A DNA stretch of 64,000 nucleotides from Sphingobacteriia bacterium (GTDB taxonomy: Bacteria; Bacteroidota; Bacteroidia; Bacteroidales; UBA7960), in NCBI GenBank assembly GCA_011390785.1, contig JAABRR010000002.1, positions 124,001 to 188,000 of the forward strand. The letters run 5' to 3'. The position numbers and the translations under genes were made by a program. Positions 27,325 through 35,854 of this stretch are shown piece after piece. The stretch's first letter is position 1. Each line of letters begins with the position of its first letter. Under the pieces are notes generated by a model. The model made no database searches. It was not told the DNA's origin and worked only from the letters and a program-made list of their open reading frames with translations.

Positions 27325-28488
27325 ATGAATTATGTTTACTTTTCTCCACATTTTCCTCCCAACTATTTTAATTTTTGTGTAGGGTTAAAAAGATTTGGAG
27401 CCAATGTTTTGGGGCTGGGAGATCTTCCCTACCATGAGCTACGACAAGAGCTAAAAGATTCATTTACAGAGTATTATCGTGTAGATGATATGCACAATTA
27501 TGATCAGCTTGTGCGTGCAATGGGATATTTTACCTACAAATATGGCAAGATAGGAGGTATAGATTCTAATAACGAATATTGGCTTGAAACGGAAGCCAGG
27601 TTACGTTCACAATTTAATATTCCGGGGATACAGGTTGGCGAACTGGATGCGATGAAGCAAAAGTCGAAAATGAAGGAAGTGTTTGAGATTGCTGGTGTTC
27701 CAGTGGCAAGGGGAAAAATTATTGATTTGTTTGATGATGCCCTGAATTTTATCAAAGAAGTTGGTTATCCTGTTGTTGGCAAGCCCGATACAGGTGTTGG
27801 GGCAGCTAATACTTTTAAATTGCATAACGACAGTGAGTTAAGGTACTATTTTGACACCAAACCGGATGTGCCTTGTATCATGGAGGAGTTTGTGGTAGGT
27901 GATATTGAATCATTCGACGGGCTTACAGACCAATGCGGTAATCTTGTTTTTTTTACCGGCCATGCTTATAGTAGTGGAGTTATGGAAGTGGTAAACAACG
28001 ATACTCATGTTTATTATTATTCGTGGCGCGAAATACCTAAAGATCTGGAAGAAGCCGGACGAAAAATTATTAAAGCTTTTCGTTTAAAAGCACGGTTTTT
28101 CCATTTCGAATTTTTCAGGCATCATAAACATAAAAACCTTGTTGCCCTTGAAGTAAATATGAGACCTCCCGGTGGTTTCACCACAGATATGTTTAATTAT
28201 GCCTGCGATTTTAATATTTATGATGAATGGGCCAACGTGGTTATCAACAACAAGATAACCAAACCTTTTTCACGAAAATATTATGTATGTTATGCCGGGC
28301 GCAAGTTTAAATATAATTATGTTTTATCACATGATGATGTTATTTCAAAATACGGTAATATGATCGTGCACCATGATTATATTAGTGGAGCTCTTGCACC
28401 AGCATTGGGTAATTATGGTTATATTATCAGAAATACAGAGTTTGAGCCACTGCAGAATGCCACACATGAAATACAATTAATGCATTAA
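27325..28488 (+). CDS. ATP-grasp enzyme of unknown substrate
   Basis: ATP-grasp enzymes join a carboxylate to an amine or other nucleophile through an acyl-phosphate. The 387-residue protein has an N-terminal pre-ATP-grasp segment (MNYVYFSPHFPPNYFNFCVG), the ATP-binding lid KQKSKMKEVFEIAGVPVARG and VGYPVVGKPDTGVGAANTFK, the adenine-side PCIMEEFVVGDIESFDG, and the metal site FEFFRHHKHKNLVALEVNMRPPGGFTTDMFN in which Glu and Asn would bind magnesium. It resembles biotin-carboxylase/carbamoyl-phosphate-synthase-like members. There is no adjacent precursor peptide or cell-wall partner, and the substrate is unknown. The dprA gene begins 22 bases downstream, so the two are likely co-transcribed. Confidence 0.8.
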   Translation: MNYVYFSPHFPPNYFNFCVGLKRFGANVLGLGDLPYHELRQELKDSFTEYYRVDDMHNYDQLVRAMGYFTYKYGKIGGIDSNNEYWLETEARLRSQFNIPGIQVGELDAMKQKSKMKEVFEIAGVPVARGKIIDLFDDALNFIKEVGYPVVGKPDTGVGAANTFKLHNDSELRYYFDTKPDVPCIMEEFVVGDIESFDGLTDQCGNLVFFTGHAYSSGVMEVVNNDTHVYYYSWREIPKDLEEAGRKIIKAFRLKARFFHFEFFRHHKHKNLVALEVNMRPPGGFTTDMFNYACDFNIYDEWANVVINNKITKPFSRKYYVCYAGRKFKYNYVLSHDDVISKYGNMIVHHDYISGALAPALGNYGYIIRNTEFEPLQNATHEIQLMH

Positions 28489-28510
28489 AAATTGTATATA
28501 ATACGATGTT

Positions 28511-29632
28511 ATGCTTGATTCCGAATTATTAAAATATCAGATTGCTCTGACCATGATTCCCAAAGTGGGTGGAATTACTGCTAAAAAGCTTATAGCCTAT
28601 TGTGGGGGTGTAGAAGCTATTTTTAAAGAGAAGAAAGCATCCCTGTTAAAAATACCCGGTATTGGGGAAAGTATAGCCAACACTGTTATTAAGCATGACC
28701 TCTTTTCCAGAGCAGAAAAAGAAATAGAATTCATTTCTCGAAATAACATTAAGACGTTATTTTATACCGATGTTGATTATCCCGCCAGATTAAAACATTG
28801 TGATGATGGGCCTGTTTTGCTATTTTATAAGGGTAATGCCAGGCTAAATATGGATAAAATTGTTGCTGTAGTTGGCACGCGAAGCATAACAGAATATGGT
28901 AAGCTGAAGTGTACAGAAATAATTGAAGGGCTCAAAAAATACAACCCTCTTATTTTAAGTGGGCTTGCTTATGGCGTTGATGCCCGCGCTCATAAAACGG
29001 CCTTAGATTTTAATCTTTCTACCGTTGGCGTGTTGGGTCATGGGTTAGACAGAATTTATCCATCTCTTAATAAGCCACTTGCAGAGCGAATGATCGGTCA
29101 AAATGGGGGACTACTTTCCGATTTTGTTAGCAACACCAAACCCGATCGTGAAAACTTTCCTAAAAGAAACCGCATAATTGCAGGTATGGCTGATGCTCTG
29201 GTAGTTGTTGAAGCCGCAGTAACAGGTGGCGCTCTTATTACAGCAAATATTGCAAACTCCTACAGTCGCGATGTTTTTGCAGTGCCAGGCCGAACAACCG
29301 ATGTTTACAGCCAGGGGTGCAATAAGTTGATAAAAACTCTCAAGTCACACCTGATAGAAACAGCAGCTGATATTGAATATGTTATGGGATGGGAACCGGA
29401 ATCAAAGAAAAATAAAAAAGGTTTTCAGCAACAGCTTTTTATGGAACTTGATAAAGAAGAAACAATGCTTGTTGAATATCTGAAAGCAAATGGCGACGTT
29501 TCTTTCGACCTTTTGGTGAAAAAAACCGGCTTTGGCTTTAGTAAGGTTTCTTCATTATTGCTTAATCTCGAATTTAAGGGAGTAGTTGTTAGCCTACCCG
29601 GTAAAATGTTTCGTTTAATTGGAATGGTTTAG
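28511..29632 (+). CDS. dprA: DNA-processing protein DprA
   Basis: DprA binds incoming single-stranded DNA in natural transformation and loads RecA. The N-terminus has helix-hairpin-helix modules (YQIALTMIPKVGGITAKKLI, LLKIPGIGESIANTVI), then the Rossmann-like DprA core: VAVVGTRSITEYGKLKC, LSGLAYGVDARAHKTALD, GVLGHGLDRIYP, NFPKRNRIIAGMADALVVVE and GGALITANIANSYSRDVFAV. The C-terminus is a winged helix (GDVSFDLLVKKTGFGFSKVSS). 373 residues, full length. It converges on ppa with an 8-base gap. No com genes are nearby. Confidence 0.95.
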   Translation: MLDSELLKYQIALTMIPKVGGITAKKLIAYCGGVEAIFKEKKASLLKIPGIGESIANTVIKHDLFSRAEKEIEFISRNNIKTLFYTDVDYPARLKHCDDGPVLLFYKGNARLNMDKIVAVVGTRSITEYGKLKCTEIIEGLKKYNPLILSGLAYGVDARAHKTALDFNLSTVGVLGHGLDRIYPSLNKPLAERMIGQNGGLLSDFVSNTKPDRENFPKRNRIIAGMADALVVVEAAVTGGALITANIANSYSRDVFAVPGRTTDVYSQGCNKLIKTLKSHLIETAADIEYVMGWEPESKKNKKGFQQQLFMELDKEETMLVEYLKANGDVSFDLLVKKTGFGFSKVSSLLLNLEFKGVVVSLPGKMFRLIGMV

Positions 29633-29640
29633 CCGTTAAA

Positions 29641-30312
29641 CTATACGGTTGACAGAAGGTTGTCGAGGTTCTCAAATTTTACCCGGTAGTCTTCAATGGT
29701 TCTGGTGATAACCTCTTTGGCTTCATCAGATCCATAAGTATGGGTTATTTCCACATCAAGTTTGGTATTTGGAAGGTCTTTGTAGGTAAGAAAGTAATGC
29801 TTTAATCTTTCAACAACCGGGTCAGGACATTCTGATATATCCCTCATGGCTCCATATAATGCATCATCTTTCAATACACAAATAATTTTATCGTCTGCCT
29901 GGTTATGGTCTAGCATTCTGAATCCACCAATGGGAATTGCTTCAACAAGAATATCTCCATGAGAAATAGACTTCTCTGTTAAAATGCAAACATCAAGCGG
30001 GTCACCATCTCCTACCAGTTCATTGCGACCGGTTTTTTCAATGGCGAATTCTGCAGTACGCTTTGAACATAAGGTTTGCGGAATAAAGCCATACATGGCA
30101 GGCAATACATTGGAATATTTTTGCGGACGATCAATTTTTAAGTAGCCACTTACCTTATCTACTTCATATTTTACCGTATCAGTACTTACCATTTCTACAA
30201 AGCAGGTAAGTATATCGGGGGCATTTTTACCGATGTCTACCCCATGCCATGGGTGCGATTTGTATCTTAATCCCATCAACCTGCCAATGGGATCCATTAT
30301 TTTATTGGCCAT
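29641..30312 (-). CDS. ppa: Inorganic pyrophosphatase (family I)
   Basis: Soluble pyrophosphatase hydrolyses diphosphate released by biosynthetic reactions. The magnesium-binding motif GDGDPLDVCILTE (about 103-115) with its three aspartates identifies family I; NKVSGYLK-like VDKVSGYLKIDRPQ and YGFIPQTLC precede it, and GGFRMLDHNQADDKIICVL follows. The ATG at 30312 (MANKIMDPIGRLMGL) was preferred over an earlier one at 30393, which would add 27 residues outside the family alignment. 223 residues. Confidence 0.93.
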   Translation of the reverse strand: MANKIMDPIGRLMGLRYKSHPWHGVDIGKNAPDILTCFVEMVSTDTVKYEVDKVSGYLKIDRPQKYSNVLPAMYGFIPQTLCSKRTAEFAIEKTGRNELVGDGDPLDVCILTEKSISHGDILVEAIPIGGFRMLDHNQADDKIICVLKDDALYGAMRDISECPDPVVERLKHYFLTYKDLPNTKLDVEITHTYGSDEAKEVITRTIEDYRVKFENLDNLLSTV

Positions 30313-30733
30313 GATTTTTGTTTTAGGCAGCAAAAGTAATGATTTAATCAATACTTTGCCATCATAACTTTTTCTGCCGGTTTTGCAAAACAACCAATGT
30401 AAACATTAAATAAATTTTAGTATTCCACGGGCAGAGAAGAGAGCCAGTTTTTAATTTACTTCTGGTTGATTATATACCCAGGTAAAACCCAATTTATATA
30501 TCATCCACATCATGCTCCAGGTTAATAGAGTCGTTACTTAGCTCAATACATCCATAGCCAGCAAATACCAGGTATACAATAAATGAGTCGGGCTTGGGCA
30601 CCAATAGCTGTTACAATGATACAATAACCATTTTTGATATTTAGATTTGTATTTTTGTTGTACTTTTAGCAAACCAGATTGTTTGAATATTTTACTGATG
30701 AGTCATTCTTAAATAACCATTATTTCTAAAAGC
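30313..30733. other. Intergenic region between ppa and the hybrid kinase, with a possible gene remnant
   Basis: 421 bases. On the minus strand, 30494-30610 is open for 38 codons and reads LVPKPDSFIVYLVFAGYGCI and then LSNDSINLEHDVDDI before a TAA stop; the composition is protein-like but there is no ATG and no recognised family. Two overlapping TAnnTTTG boxes (30642-30649, TAGATTTG, and 30650-30657, TATTTTTG) precede the kinase gene. Confidence 0.35.
30642..30657 (+). promoter_or_regulatory. Tandem candidate -7 boxes for the hybrid histidine kinase
   Basis: TAGATTTG and TATTTTTG stand end to end, both fitting TAnnTTTG, 77-92 bases before the start codon. No convincing -33 TTG accompanies either. 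Confidence 0.35.
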
Positions 30734-33700
30734 ATGGTTAGTAACCCAATATCAGTTTCTTTTCTAAATTTAAAAAAAATCATTTTGGCAGTTTTATTGT
30801 TTTTAATGATTTTTTCTCCTGCATATTCCGAACCTGGCAACTCATTTAGCATTAACAATATATTTGAACTACCCGACCAACAAATTCCTTTTTACATGAA
30901 TTGGGTTTACTGGCTTCTTTTTGTTGTATTGGCTTCTATGGGGTTTCTATTTTATCACTTGCGTAAAAATCTGATTTTTAAGTCAAGAGAATTAAGATTC
31001 CGCAGTGGAATTCTCGAGTCGGCTAATAAATTACTCGAAGAGTTGCTTGAAGAAAAAAGGATAAGTGAGCGAGCACTAAAAGAGAGTGAGGAATCTTTCA
31101 AAAGCTTGTTTCTGCAATCTACCGATCCAATTTTATTAATAAAGAATAGCAGGTTTATTGATTGTAACCCATCTACTTTGAAGTTTTTGGGCTATAAGAA
31201 TAAAGAACAGATTATAGGGAAAACACCTTGGGAACTGTCTCCACCATTACAGCCTGATGGACAAAGTTCTGAAGATAAAGCGCAAAAAGCTATAGCACAT
31301 GCCATAACAAAAGGGAATAATCATTTTGAGTGGCTGCATAGCTGCGCCGATGGTTCTGATATTTTGCTTGAAGTGGTACTCACATCTATCTGGTTTAAAG
31401 GAGAAATGGTAATTCACGTTAGCTGGCGCGACATAACAAAGAGAAAGAAAGCCGAACTGGCCATCAAGGAAAGTGAAGAAAGATACCGCATTCTTGTTGA
31501 TAATCAAACCGATCTGATTGTAAAAGTAGACAAGGAAGGACGGTTTTTGTTTGTGAGTCCTTCCTATTGCCGGTTATTTGGTAAAAAAGCAGATGCTTTG
31601 CTTGGTGAAAAATTTTTACCTCTTGTACATCATGATGACAGGGAATCTACAGAACATGCCATGGAAGGGCTATATAATCCGCCTTATCATTGTTCGATTG
31701 AACAACGAGCGCTTACTGTTGAAGGTTGGAAGTGGCTCTCATGGGTAGATACTGCTATACTCGACGAAAACGGAGATGTTAAGGAAATCCTTGGTGTTGG
31801 TCGCGACATTTCTGAGAATGTTGCAACCAGAGAGGAATTAGTCAGACAAAAAGTTTTTATCCAAACGGTATTGGATAATTTAACATTGGGCGTGGCAATC
31901 AATTATATTGATAGCGGCAAAGCAAGTTATATGAACAAAAAGTTTGCTGAGATATATGGTTGGCCTGCTGAAGAACTGGTTGATATCCCTAATTTCTTCA
32001 GATTGGTTTATCCCGATCCTGACTTTAGGAATCAAATTATGAACAGAGTTCTTGCCGATATTGAAAGTGGTGACCCAAAAAGGATGAAATGGGAAAATCT
32101 GCCCATCTTTACCGGTGATGGTAAACAACGCTACGTTACCGCGGTCAACATTCCGCTTACAGAGCAAAATATTATGGTTTCTACAGTTATTGATGTTACT
32201 GATGACTACCATAATAACCAAGAAGCAGAAAAAGAACGCGACAGGCTCAAAATGCTATTTTCGATTGCACAAAAGATTGGACAGTCTGATTCGTTTGAAG
32301 AAGCACTTGAGTATACTATTGAGCAGGTTTGTGTTGAAACAGGCTGGGATATAGGAGAAGCATGGTTGCCTGAACCGAATGGACAAAGAATGGCTTATTC
32401 CGGAGCCTTTTATTTAAATGACGAAAGTCTTTTACCATTTATCGAGAAAACCAGAAATTATATTTTGGCAAAAGATGAAGGCATTCCTGGTAAAGTTTGG
32501 GCCAGTAAGAAGGCCATTTGGCTCAATGATCTGAAAAATGATCCTGAATTTTTAAGAAATAAACTGGCAAAGCATTATAATATCTGTTCGGGAGTGGGTA
32601 TTCCTATTCTTTCAAACAATTTGGTTGTTAGTGTTCTGATTTTCTTTATTCGTAAGCCCAAAGATGTTGATGAAAAACTTCTCCATCTGGTTTCAGCCAT
32701 TGGTCTGCAATTGGGTGAATTATTTTGGCGAAAAAGTATTTTCGAACAACAGCAGCATACCCTTAAGAAACTTCGTGAAAGTGATTATCAGCTTAAAAGG
32801 GCGCAGAAAATCGCTAATATTGGGAGTTGGGAATTTGATTTTAATACTCAAATGGTTTCTGCCTCAGAACAGGCTCGTGTTATATATGGTTTTAATAAAG
32901 AGAGATTATCGGTTTCTGAAGTGCAAAGTTCTGTAGTAGATAGATATCGGTACATAATTAATGAAGCGTTTAAGCAGCATAAAAATACAGGAACTCCTTA
33001 TGATATTGTTTTTCAAATAATCAGGGCAAATGATAAACAACCGCGTTTTATTCACTCAATGGCTGAATTTAATCATAAGGAAAATAAACTCATAGGAATT
33101 ATTCGTGATGTTACTGAATTAAAAAACACTGAGCGTTTAAAGCAGGAGATTATGATTGCAAACGAAAGTGCCCACTTTAAACAAAGGTTTCTTGCTCAGA
33201 TGAGTCATGAGATAAGAACTCCGCTAACCGCCATTGAAGGTATGTTGGAACTAATTGAAAAAACAAATCTTGATGATACACAAAAAGATTTTCTTGATAC
33301 CGTAAAGTTTTCTTCTGAGAATCTTAAAAATATTATTGATGAAGTTTTGGATTATTCAAGAATTGAAGCAGGGGGTATCAATTTAAATCCTGTTGATTTT
33401 GCCCTGGAAGAGCTATTTGTAAGAGCCGGGCAGTTATTTACTTCCATTTGTAAAAACGACTGCCAGTTTCAAACCAAAGGTCTGGAAAACTTACCTAAAT
33501 ATATTAATGCCGATAAGCATCGTATTTTTCAGATTATAACAAACCTTATATCCAATGCTTTAAAGTATGCAATTAAGGGAGTTATTATGCTTGAAATACA
33601 ACAACTTAATGAAACCAGGGGTGATAAAAATATGTTTAAGGTTTTGGTTCATGATCAGGGGCCTGGCATCAATGTAAAACTTCGTAAAAAACTGTTTAAA

Positions 33701-34291
33701 CCATTCTCACAAATTCATAAAGAAGCTGATATTCCTATTGAAGGAACAGGTTTGGGGTTATCAATATGCAAGGAGCTTGCATCTTTACTCGAAGGGGAAA
33801 TTGACGTTGATAGTAAGCCTGGAATTGGTACTTCGTTTTGGTTTACTTTTTCTGCCACGATTATAAAAGAAAATAATAATCAGAGAACAGCCGAAAAGGT
33901 CAAAATTCCACCTTCAGCTGTTGGGTTAAACATTCTTCTTGCCGAAGATAAAGAAGTAAACCAAAAGGTAATTTCATTGATTTTAACATCAATGGGTCAT
34001 CACATCGTTTTAGCAAAAAATGGTAAGGAAGCCACCGATATTTTTGAACCCCTGAAATTTGACCTTGTTCTTATGGACATTCAAATGCCTGTTATGGATG
34101 GGGTACAAGCCACAAAAGAAATCAGAAAAAGGTTTCCAGAATTAACTACACCCATTGTTGGGCTTAGTGCAGGAGCTATGAAAGGCGATAGAGAGTATTA
34201 TATAGAACAGGGATTGGATGATTATATTACAAAGCCAGTGAAGACCAACGATTTTAATTTATTACTGCAACGTATAGGGTTATTAAAATAA
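30734..34291 (+). CDS. Hybrid sensor histidine kinase with four PAS domains, GAF and receiver
   Basis: A 1185-residue membrane kinase. A signal-like helix (about 17-30) and a second helix (WVYWLLFVVLASMGFLFYHL, about 55-74) anchor it, leaving only about 25 residues outside the membrane, so sensing is likely cytoplasmic. Then come PAS domains at about 115-235, 240-360, 365-490 and 690-800, with a GAF domain at about 500-660. The HisKA phosphoacceptor is His825 in MSHEIRTP; the ATPase has NLISNALKYA, DQGPGINV and GTGLGLSIC; the C-terminal receiver has Asp1115 in LVLMDIQMP. The terminal receiver implies phosphorelay to an unseen Hpt protein or regulator. No response regulator lies next to it. 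xseA follows after 34 bases, perhaps in the same transcript. Confidence 0.9.
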   Translation: MVSNPISVSFLNLKKIILAVLLFLMIFSPAYSEPGNSFSINNIFELPDQQIPFYMNWVYWLLFVVLASMGFLFYHLRKNLIFKSRELRFRSGILESANKLLEELLEEKRISERALKESEESFKSLFLQSTDPILLIKNSRFIDCNPSTLKFLGYKNKEQIIGKTPWELSPPLQPDGQSSEDKAQKAIAHAITKGNNHFEWLHSCADGSDILLEVVLTSIWFKGEMVIHVSWRDITKRKKAELAIKESEERYRILVDNQTDLIVKVDKEGRFLFVSPSYCRLFGKKADALLGEKFLPLVHHDDRESTEHAMEGLYNPPYHCSIEQRALTVEGWKWLSWVDTAILDENGDVKEILGVGRDISENVATREELVRQKVFIQTVLDNLTLGVAINYIDSGKASYMNKKFAEIYGWPAEELVDIPNFFRLVYPDPDFRNQIMNRVLADIESGDPKRMKWENLPIFTGDGKQRYVTAVNIPLTEQNIMVSTVIDVTDDYHNNQEAEKERDRLKMLFSIAQKIGQSDSFEEALEYTIEQVCVETGWDIGEAWLPEPNGQRMAYSGAFYLNDESLLPFIEKTRNYILAKDEGIPGKVWASKKAIWLNDLKNDPEFLRNKLAKHYNICSGVGIPILSNNLVVSVLIFFIRKPKDVDEKLLHLVSAIGLQLGELFWRKSIFEQQQHTLKKLRESDYQLKRAQKIANIGSWEFDFNTQMVSASEQARVIYGFNKERLSVSEVQSSVVDRYRYIINEAFKQHKNTGTPYDIVFQIIRANDKQPRFIHSMAEFNHKENKLIGIIRDVTELKNTERLKQEIMIANESAHFKQRFLAQMSHEIRTPLTAIEGMLELIEKTNLDDTQKDFLDTVKFSSENLKNIIDEVLDYSRIEAGGINLNPVDFALEELFVRAGQLFTSICKNDCQFQTKGLENLPKYINADKHRIFQIITNLISNALKYAIKGVIMLEIQQLNETRGDKNMFKVLVHDQGPGINVKLRKKLFKPFSQIHKEADIPIEGTGLGLSICKELASLLEGEIDVDSKPGIGTSFWFTFSATIIKENNNQRTAEKVKIPPSAVGLNILLAEDKEVNQKVISLILTSMGHHIVLAKNGKEATDIFEPLKFDLVLMDIQMPVMDGVQATKEIRKRFPELTTPIVGLSAGAMKGDREYYIEQGLDDYITKPVKTNDFNLLLQRIGLLK

Positions 34292-34325
34292 ATAGTTGGA
34301 AAAATAAAAACAGGTATTTTTTATT

Positions 34326-35567
34326 ATGGATCAATCACGTAAAGTATTTACTCTTAGCGAATTAGGCAAAAGTATCAGATCTGTTATAGAGCGTAATTAT
34401 ACGTCAGGTTACTGGATTAAGGCAGAAATTGCACGGCTCAATTTTTATCCCCGGAGTGGCCATTGCTACCCTGAATTGGTCGATAAAAACGGTAATGTAA
34501 TACAGGCACAAATGAGAGCGACCATATGGGCCGCTGATTTCAGAAATATTAATAAACTTTTTATTGAAACTACCGGAGAGTCACTCAAAGAAGGAATGTC
34601 GGTTTTGTTTCGGGCAACAATAGGTTATCATCCTGTTTATGGATTGTCTCTTCAAATATGGGAAGTTGAACCATCTTTTACATTGGGCGAAATGGCTCTT
34701 GAAAAGACAAAGAATATCGCAAGGTTAAAAAAGGAAGGCGTTTTTGGTACCAATAAATCAAGGGTAATGCCAGTTTTGCCATCACGTATAGCTTTAATAT
34801 CGGTTGAAACAAGTAAGGGATATCATGATTTTCTTAACATTTTAAATACTCAGGCTAAAAAATACAATTGGTGGCATTATCTTTTTCCGTCAGTTTTGCA
34901 GGGAGACAAGGCTGTGGAAGGAATCATTTCTCAATTGAGAATTATAAAAAAAATCAAAGAAAAGTTTGACTTTGTTGCCATAATAAGAGGAGGTGGTGGA
35001 GATATTGGCCTTACCTGCTATGACGATTATCAATTGGCCTATGAAATTGCTACTTTCCCGATTCCGGTTATTACCGGTATAGGTCATGCCACCAATCAAA
35101 CTGTTGCTGAAATGATTGCATGGGAAAATAAAATTACACCTACTGATGTTGCTTATTTTGTTGTTGATAAGTTTAAGGAATACGAACAACGTATAGAGAA
35201 GGCATCAAATAAACTGATTGAGAGAAGTCAAAATCTTATGGTATTTCAACAGCAAAGGCTCGAATATCTTGCCGGAAAGATTGTCAGGCTTCCAACTGGT
35301 TATATAATGGTTGAAAAGTACTCAATGGAAAATCGGTTAGCCCGATTACAAGGGGCAATAAAAGGGATAATCCTTAAAGATAATGTAAGGCTTGATAGCC
35401 TTGAATCAAAGGTTTCATTGCTTAATCCATATAATATTTTAAAACGGGGCTATTCAATAACTGTACTTGGTGGTAAACGAATTACATCGGTTAAGAAAAT
35501 TAAGCACGGCGACATAATTACTACCAGGCTTGTAGACGGCGAATTCAATAGTAGTGTAGAAGATTGA
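34326..35567 (+). CDS. xseA: Exodeoxyribonuclease VII large subunit
   Basis: XseA is the catalytic subunit of the single-strand exonuclease VII. It has an N-terminal OB fold (FTLSELGKSIRSVIERNYTS, WIKAEIARLNFY), the catalytic core (PSRIALISVETSKGYHDF, IIRGGGGDIGLTCYDDYQLA, PVITGIGHATNQTVAEMIA) and the C-terminal coiled coil, finishing with the usual YNILKRGYSITVLGGK and VDGEFNSSVED. 413 residues, complete. The small subunit gene xseB, commonly placed right after xseA, is not found in the following 280 bases or elsewhere in the window. Confidence 0.93.
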   Translation: MDQSRKVFTLSELGKSIRSVIERNYTSGYWIKAEIARLNFYPRSGHCYPELVDKNGNVIQAQMRATIWAADFRNINKLFIETTGESLKEGMSVLFRATIGYHPVYGLSLQIWEVEPSFTLGEMALEKTKNIARLKKEGVFGTNKSRVMPVLPSRIALISVETSKGYHDFLNILNTQAKKYNWWHYLFPSVLQGDKAVEGIISQLRIIKKIKEKFDFVAIIRGGGGDIGLTCYDDYQLAYEIATFPIPVITGIGHATNQTVAEMIAWENKITPTDVAYFVVDKFKEYEQRIEKASNKLIERSQNLMVFQQQRLEYLAGKIVRLPTGYIMVEKYSMENRLARLQGAIKGIILKDNVRLDSLESKVSLLNPYNILKRGYSITVLGGKRITSVKKIKHGDIITTRLVDGEFNSSVED

Positions 35568-35675
35568 TCTGACTGACTTATTTTTAAAATTTTAGGTTTT
35601 AGAAAGGGCAGATCCTTAATGGATTTTAATCTGGCTCACGAAGGATCTTTGCAAAAAAGACATTTTTTGGTTCTT

Positions 35676-35789
35676 ATGAGATATTATAAAACCCGGATAA
35701 TCTTTAATTTATTTGTAATTGTTATATCCACCTGTTTTTTTAACGATAAACAAAATCCAGAAGAAATAACAAGGGATCATAAAAATTAG
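35676..35789 (+). CDS. Possible 37-residue lipoprotein
   Basis: Starting at 35676 the frame reads MRYYKTRIIFNLFVIVISTC and then FFNDKQNPEEITRDHKN, i.e. a basic start, a hydrophobic stretch, an ISTC lipobox and a short polar tail. The frame is open further upstream to an ATG at 35619. A strong terminator hairpin begins one base after the stop codon, and GATCTTTG, close to a -7 box, lies about 30 bases upstream. Such tiny lipoproteins are common but hard to tell from chance; no homologue is recognised. Confidence 0.35.
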   Translation: MRYYKTRIIFNLFVIVISTCFFNDKQNPEEITRDHKN

Positions 35790-35827
35790 AAACGCTTCTT
35801 CCTGAAGAGAAAGAAGCGTTTTTATCA
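35790..35827. terminator. Bidirectional rho-independent terminator
   Basis: AAACGCTTCTT (35790-35800) pairs perfectly with AAGAAGCGTTT (35811-35821) over a 10-base loop, followed by TTTATC on the plus strand and TCTAATTTTTATG on the minus strand. It separates xseA and the small ORF (plus) from the M16 genes (minus). Confidence 0.85.
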
Positions 35828-35854
35828 ATTAAATAAAACCTGGCAGTTATTATG

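Noticed and set aside
30494-30610. Caspase-like fragment (FAGYG resembling FAGHG)
   Set aside because: The resemblance rests on a few residues, and the catalytic His is absent; not enough for a family call.
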